64,000 nucleotides of DNA. Origin: Crotophaga sulcirostris (Eukaryota > Chordata > Aves > Cuculiformes > Crotophagidae). The notes beneath the pieces were generated by a model. It saw nothing but the letters and a program-made list of their open reading frames with translations. It ran no database searches and was not told the DNA's origin. How positions within the stretch are numbered: position 1 is the stretch's first letter; each line of letters starts with the position of its first letter. The stretch is taken from positions 733,260-797,259 of the forward strand of contig VYZB01000118.1 of assembly GCA_013397455.1 (NCBI GenBank), written 5' to 3'. The translations under genes and the position numbers were made by a program. Of this stretch, positions 58,337 to 64,000 are shown piece after piece.

Positions 58337-61300
58337 TACTATTTCTTCATGAAATCCATTATCTTTATTCCATGGTATGACAGCATCTAGCACAAATTCA
58401 GTGTAGCTTCACAGCTCTGTCATAATACAAATAAAAAGACTAATACACACTAAACTAATATAGGATATACTTCAAAACAGGGAGTTTTTTGTCTTAAGAT
58501 GCAACTTTAAAATATTCCCAAGGGTTGCCATACAACTCTATTTGACGTTTAGTTGAAGTCCAAGTCCACTAAATTACTAAGTTTTCTCAGCAGTGGAGTT
58601 GCTATTAAAAACATATTTTCTCGCATCATTCCCTGAGATATTTATAACCTTAAAGACTTAAAATAAATTGCTTTACTGTAGTTATTTGACTATATAATTT
58701 CATGCTAGAGAGGGGCAAGACAAGAACATTCCCCAGTTCTATGATATAATTTTTGAAGTGTCTGCACCATGCTCTTTAATAAGATGCACCGAGTTCAACT
58801 TTCCTTGTTAACTCAGGCCTGCTGACCAAGGTGAGCAGGACTAAGAATACTGTTCATTTAAGCATGTTGACACCCTAGAGGAATGCAGTAGTGCTGCTAC
58901 CACAATTCCCTTGACCTGAGAAATTTTATATTCTTTCCCTCTCTGACTTTCCTGTGCATCCATCTGTGTTCATAGAGAGGCTGGGCAAGTTATGATTAAT
59001 ACTTTTAAGTGTCGTATAACGTTTTACAAAACTTTACTGCAGTTTTGAACAGAAAAGTATGTATCTTTTCTTATTTTTAATATAAAACTCATCATATTTT
59101 TTCACAATTCCTCTTCCTTACTTTTTCACACCAAGTTCTTCCTTTTTTATGGGACTTCAATTTGCAAGTACCTTGCCAATACATGTTTTTTTCTGCATTA
59201 CATTAATATGCCATTTATAATAGAAAATGCTAACTATCTTGGGAATCTTAAACATTCTCTACAGTTGTCAAAATAATACACCAAATCATTCCAAATTAAC
59301 CTGCTTTGGATAGGTACTTTATCATTGAATTTGACACAAGTTGCAACAGACATACACTGGATGTACCATTAGAACAAAATATTGGGGAATTATACTAAAT
59401 GCTTAAAGTTGCAATGCAGCTTTATTTTATTTTTGGGGGGGTTATTCTGACTTTCTATTTTTGAGGGGGATTATTAGCATACCGTCTTTTTGTAAAGATT
59501 TGTCTCAGTACCCTGCAACTTGTACTGGATTTTATTTTTTTTAATCTCATAATCATACCTTAATCTTAATGGTTTCTTCCATCTCCCTGCCTTCAAAAAT
59601 CTAATTTTGCTTTTTGCTTGTAAAAAGAAGAAACTTAAGAATAAACAAGAGTGAATGAGGCCTTTTCTAAATCTAAATATTAGCCTTTACAGATAAAGTT
59701 GTGGAGAAAGGTTAAAGCTGACAAACTAAGTAAGGATTTAGCTTAGAAACTCTGCCACTGCTTAGTGTAATGACTAATATCAATATCAGCAGAAGAGCAG
59801 ATCTATGCCCGACCCATACATCATTGTACTGGCTGCTTTCACCAAGAACTACATGAATTTTGATTTTGACCGGAAATTCCAAAAAAAAAGGAAGAAATTT
59901 CTTGCAATTACTTTTTTGTTAAAAGTGATCTATCAAATCAAATACTCAAGCAAAACTTTAATATCAGTAAATTGAACATCAAGATAAAACATGCAGTCAT
60001 AGATTTCTAATCCATATATACTTTTGTGAGCATCTTTAAAGCATAGGAGCATCACATCAACTCTTTCAGTCACTCATGCTATGGCACAACTCTATATTTC
60101 TTTCCAGAAGGATAGTTTATGGTTTGAGAAACCTTTTCCTTCACAGAATGAACAAGGACACAAGAAGTCTAATATATCTCTAATTGAAAAATAGCATTCT
60201 TACTAACAAGATAAGTGGTGTCATCTTTGAAAACTGATCCATATTTCTCTAGTAAAAAAATATTTAGTCCTTCAGAAGGAAGGAAGGGACAGGTTTACTG
60301 ACAGACTTTGTCCTTCCTGTCGTCAGTTTTTACTGTCCTTTTATCTGCGTAATTCCCAACTGTTGTAAGTTTCTGTAGCTAATGCTAAGACAGAGTAAGC
60401 GGTGAGCTCTTCCAAAGTCAACAAGATATCTTAAAGCACCAGAAAAAAAGGAAAAGTGCGTGCAATAAGCATGTTCTGTACTTCACATGACAAACAGGTT
60501 GCTGCACAGATAAGCCGGAAAACTTGGCAGGGCTAATAAAGGCTGATTATATTAGAGGAGATTTCCAAAGTCGGCATGGAAACATTACAAGTCAAAGGTA
60601 ATTCATGCCTAACAAAATCATTGCCAGATAATGAAGTAACTTCCCAAAATCTCAAGTCAATTCTGATACTATTTTCTTTCCCATGAACTTCTTTGGCTTA
60701 ATATTTATCACTGTGGTTATTTTCTGTCAAGCCTTTATTGGAGACATTTTTATGAATAAGTATGTCCAAACAAGAAGGGCTCATGCATAATCCACACAAA
60801 AAAAAAAAATGAAAAAGCACCCAAAATGTAATTCACTTATTATGCATTAGTGCTACAATAGTGATATAACTGTGGCTTTGTTATAAAATAAAGCATGATG
60901 CAAAATATTGATGAATGTAACTGGAAACAGATGAGGTCATGATCTGTCCAATTCACAAAATTTCTGGCAAATTGCTGAAATAATGATAAGATAATATTTT
61001 TTAGCACTTTGTTATTTCATCTGTCCTTCTTGCTTCTAGTATTTTCTGATGAATATAGCCAATTTTGGTCTTATTTACATTCACTCCTTTTTCTTGTTGC
61101 AGATCAAAATGGTTGTGTAGAACCAAATAAAAAACCTATTCCTCAGAATACTCCTGCTGTCACTCAGATGATATCTTGATAAGAATCTAAGACTATTCCT
61201 ATGTTCTCTTAGAAATAAAGACCACGTATTTTGTATTTCCCTTGATTTCTTTCATGTGTATTTGAACTGCAAAGCATTATTCATGTCTAGCAACAAAAAG

Positions 61301-61680
61301 AAAGTCCTAAAATGTGTATTTCCCTGCCAATGTAAAGGGAGCATCTCTCTTCATGTGTACAACATATGAAAATTCTCCTGCAGTCATCATAAGTCATATG
61401 TATATAGGTCTAGTTTACAGGCAACTCCCATGGGCTCTATAGCAACAGTTTCCTGTCATCCTTTTGAAGCATATTGCACAACTTGTTCTCATTCAGTTTG
61501 TGATGAATTGTTGATGTTATTAGTAAATAGGTCAAATGCTGTAATTTCATTTTCTTCTTTTGCCATACCTATTCATTTTCTTTTAGGAAGATGTTTCTTA
61601 GGTGACATGTATGAACTATATGGCATAAACAGAGATATTAAGAGGGAAAACTGAGGGAAAATTTTATCCCAGGAGCCTGC
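58337..61680. other. Unique AT-rich noncoding DNA
   Basis: I see no recognisable gene or dispersed repeat. A G7 run sits near 59435-59441 inside a short imperfect duplication (59427-59446 and 59456-59474). The stretch 60480-60680 is compositionally more balanced and free of simple repeats, which is discussed as a possible conserved noncoding element. Confidence 0.55.
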
Positions 61681-62016
61681 CCTTGTTAAAAGTTGCAAGG
61701 TTCCTGCCATCTGGAATTCCTCCATCTTGTCAAGGGCCATCTGGATAGCAGCCCTTCCTCCAGAGACTCAATGGCTCCCCTCAGTGTGGTGTATCTGCAG
61801 ACATGCCGAATTCCATCATGTGATCCAGGTCACTACTGATGGTAGTTAAACATTAATGGCCTGGTACCATCTCCTGAGGAACATCACTCATAACTAGCTG
61901 TCAGTCAGATTCTGAAATGCTGATCACTTTTCCAATAATGCAGGGAGATTTTTAAGGCATCTACCACCTTCATGGTACTACATCAGACTACATCAAAACC
62001 CTTGTCAAAGGGGTAA
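61681..62016 (-). pseudogene. CR1 LINE fragment, reverse transcriptase catalytic core
   Basis: Minus-strand translation gives, in order, FDKGFDVV (family SKAFDTV), SDVPQ (family SGVPQGS), SDLDHMME (family NDLDDGIE), then SADTPH in place of the catalytic FADDTKLG box, and AAIQMALDKMEEF (family AAIQRDLDRLEEW). It ends near the FNKGK position. These are consecutive conserved blocks of the CR1 reverse transcriptase, so the identification is firm despite heavy decay. Several blocks are in different frames, there are stops, and the active-site box is destroyed. Neither end of the element is present. Confidence 0.87.
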
Positions 62017-62119
62017 TTGTCTGAAGTGATGTAGGACTTTCTATGACATGCAGGGATAGGAGTATTTTGAGATCGTGTAAAACTTACAGCATATTTGAAG
62101 GAGGCTGTGATGATGTGCA
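62017..62119. other. Unassigned junction
   Basis: A short stretch between the CR1 relic and the next candidate repeat, with nothing recognisable. Confidence 0.5.
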
Positions 62120-62680
62120 AGACTCATTATGTGAAATTTTCCACAGGCTGGGAAGGGGAGGGATCAAGTGGGTTGAGGAGGAACAGGCAAGAGAAAAGGG
62201 GATAAAGAGGCCAGTCAAGTATGGACAGGCAACTGGTCAGTATGCTTTTCTGTCTAAACTCTGCAATTCAAGACTGCAATCTGCCCTTTGTTCTCATTAA
62301 ATCCTGTTTCTAACTGTTTTGTATGAGTATACTCATTATTCTGAATGATTAAGCATGAATGCTAGCAAACTTCTAGTTGGATACGCAGAAAAACTAGGTA
62401 AGTGGCCTGACTGCAGGGGCTCATAAAGCCATGTGTGGGCATCTAGGGCAGACAAGGGATCTAGGAGACACCCACTGGATAAACTGGGTGCCTCAGATCA
62501 TCTGCTGGAGAGTTGGGTAATTTTGTGTGAAACTGTCTGGCATCTGAGTACCAGCACACAGAGTGGGACTACGCACTTCAGGGTCTCATAGGTTCGAGAG
62601 CCAGCAGCAAGAGGTGACCAGGAGATGTGGGAGTCAGTCCGCCTTCACTGTTTAAGACCATCTACTGAGGTAATATGTAG
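62120..62680 (+). mobile_element. Possible LTR-like or unclassified dispersed repeat
   Basis: This block is GC-richer than its flanks and has few homopolymer runs. On the plus strand a purine-rich segment (62150-62215) is followed by CTGCCCTTTGTTCTCATTAA containing ATTAAA (62296-62301), a common polyadenylation-signal variant, then TCCTGTTTCTAACTG. Next come direct, non-simple sequences such as GGCCTGACTGCAGGGGCTC and GTGCCTCAGATCATCTGCTG. That order (purine-rich, poly(A) signal, then T-rich U5-like, then leader-like) is seen in some avian LTR elements. I cannot see clear TG...CA ends, a primer-binding site or a target duplication. Confidence 0.33.
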
Positions 62681-64000
62681 TGTATGCGTATACATTCCAT
62701 TACTGATTTCAGTGTTAATCAGACAGAGTGGAGGAGCAGGATCAAGCCTTCCATGGTCTTCATGTTTGCTTGAAGCAATCCTTCACACTCCACACCTATT
62801 TTAACTCTATGTGGTGTTTTTTTCAAATTCTACTAACTTGTACTCAATGCTAGGAAATGTTCAGAGAAAGTCAATAAAAATTATCAAAACTAATTATTTT
62901 CTTACCTGCAAAGAATATTTAAGTAGGATGAGACTCTTCAGGATGGCATAGGGGTAACTTAGCAGACATGAAACAGAGAATAAAGCTTCCAAAATCCCTG
63001 CCAAGTGATGTTATAGTTCAAGGGGAGAAAAGGAATAGTATTTAGAAGACTGGTATTTTGGAGTTTACTAAAGACTAATCACTGTACGCTTAGGAAATCC
63101 TGTACGCTGAGAACAGTTAGAAAGAAAGTATCATGTATATTTGATTTCTTCTTATTTATCACCAACTTCTACTTATGACTACTGCTGGGATACTGGGCTG
63201 GAGGGATACTGGACTGGGCAGATCCTGGATCTGAACCAGTATGTACTTCCTTATGAAACAACCCTATGTAATCCATTTCTAAAATGTCTTTCAATTATTA
63301 TGCTGACAAACTGGAAGCAACAATTAGGGTCTTCAGAGAATTAAAACAGTGATAAGTTTCCCCATTCGACACTTCATTCCCACAGTTCTGATTTATGAAC
63401 AGAATGTGATTCATCATCTTTTAACCATCTTGACCGTATATGAAAGAATACAAATGACGAATGAAGGAAAATATGCAATGTCATTCTGGATATGTGCAAA
63501 AATCAGATGTTTCAAGTAAAAATAGGTAGACTTTTTATAATATTTTTATAATATTTTATAATATTTTTAGATTTTCAAATTTAAAAGATAGTATTTCTAA
63601 GAATAATGATGTGTCAAAAAGATATTAAATCTATTACAAGTGTTTATAGAAGAATCTGATTACTTAACAGATTATTCATCAAATGCTTTTAAAGAAGGCT
63701 GTCCTCTAAATGCTTTGTTTGGTGTTCTCTTCTATTTAACTTCATGAAATATTTGTTAAATAGTTGATTCATAGAGATGATTTGATAAAATAAAACAAAT
63801 GTTATATTCTTTTTCTTCTTAATAAAGAGAAAGCTTTTCAATGTTCAGCAGTTTCTGAATAAAAATGCTAAATAATTCATGAAGTATTCAAACTAATATT
63901 TGCAAATATATTAGTAATAAGCTCTGACGTAATGCACTCTCAGATATCCAATTAAGCCAATGTAGAATTCTTTGCAGTGATCTCAGTTTACCATTGGATT
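62681..64000. other. Unique AT-rich noncoding DNA
   Basis: I see nothing recognisable apart from the tandem repeat at 63532-63568 and general AT-richness. Confidence 0.6.
63532..63568 (+). repeat. Tandem TTTTATAATA repeat
   Basis: Three to four copies of a 10-11 bp unit TTTTTATAATA, with one-base length differences between copies. It is a simple minisatellite-like tract. Confidence 0.8.

Noticed and set aside
1..64000. CRISPR arrays, bacterial operons, phage genes
   Set aside because: No regularly spaced identical repeats, no dense open frames and no ribosome-binding context. The repeat content is that of a bird.

Overview
This window looks like nuclear DNA from a bird. It is AT-rich, low in CpG, and littered with old chicken-repeat-1 (CR1) LINE fragments of the avian type. 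It also holds an LTR of a kind I recognise from bird genomes, and it has a 62-base assembly gap. I found no convincing protein-coding exon, no tRNA or rRNA, no CRISPR array and no bacterial-type operon. The most likely reading is a gene desert or a very long intron, and the open frames present are chance frames or repeat relics.

Layout. 1-3048 is unique AT-rich DNA. 3049-4096 is a decayed LTR in minus orientation. CR1 pieces lie at 9932-10240 (reverse transcriptase core, minus), 11858-12375 (3' part, minus), 19546-20388 (3' part, minus, best preserved), 31508-31755 (3' tip, plus), 45118-45800 (plus, internally deleted), 52852-53360 (minus), 56240-56592 (minus, lacking its 3' end), 58262-58336 (3' tip, plus) and 61681-62016 (reverse transcriptase core, minus). 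Three rarer fossils were found by translating by hand: an L2/L3-like LINE reverse transcriptase piece at 34385-34625 (minus), a mariner transposase C-terminus at about 43030-43412 (plus), and a MIR-type SINE at about 54311-54500 (minus). A second, GC-richer LTR-like block with a TATA box lies at 51149-51796, followed by a possible leader to about 52080. A third possible LTR-like block lies at 62120-62680.

No genes act together here. Every recognisable coding trace is a broken mobile-element relic. The more unusual signals are structural: several near-perfect palindromes or hairpins in otherwise unique sequence (14093-14135, 22881-22901, 24305-24348, 41234-41257), a long imperfect hairpin built from AAACCC-like and TTTG-like tracts (46256-46352), and a 183-codon open frame (23623-24174, minus) that is longer than expected by chance but resembles nothing I know. 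I found no evidence of an undescribed biological system; the findings below are leads.
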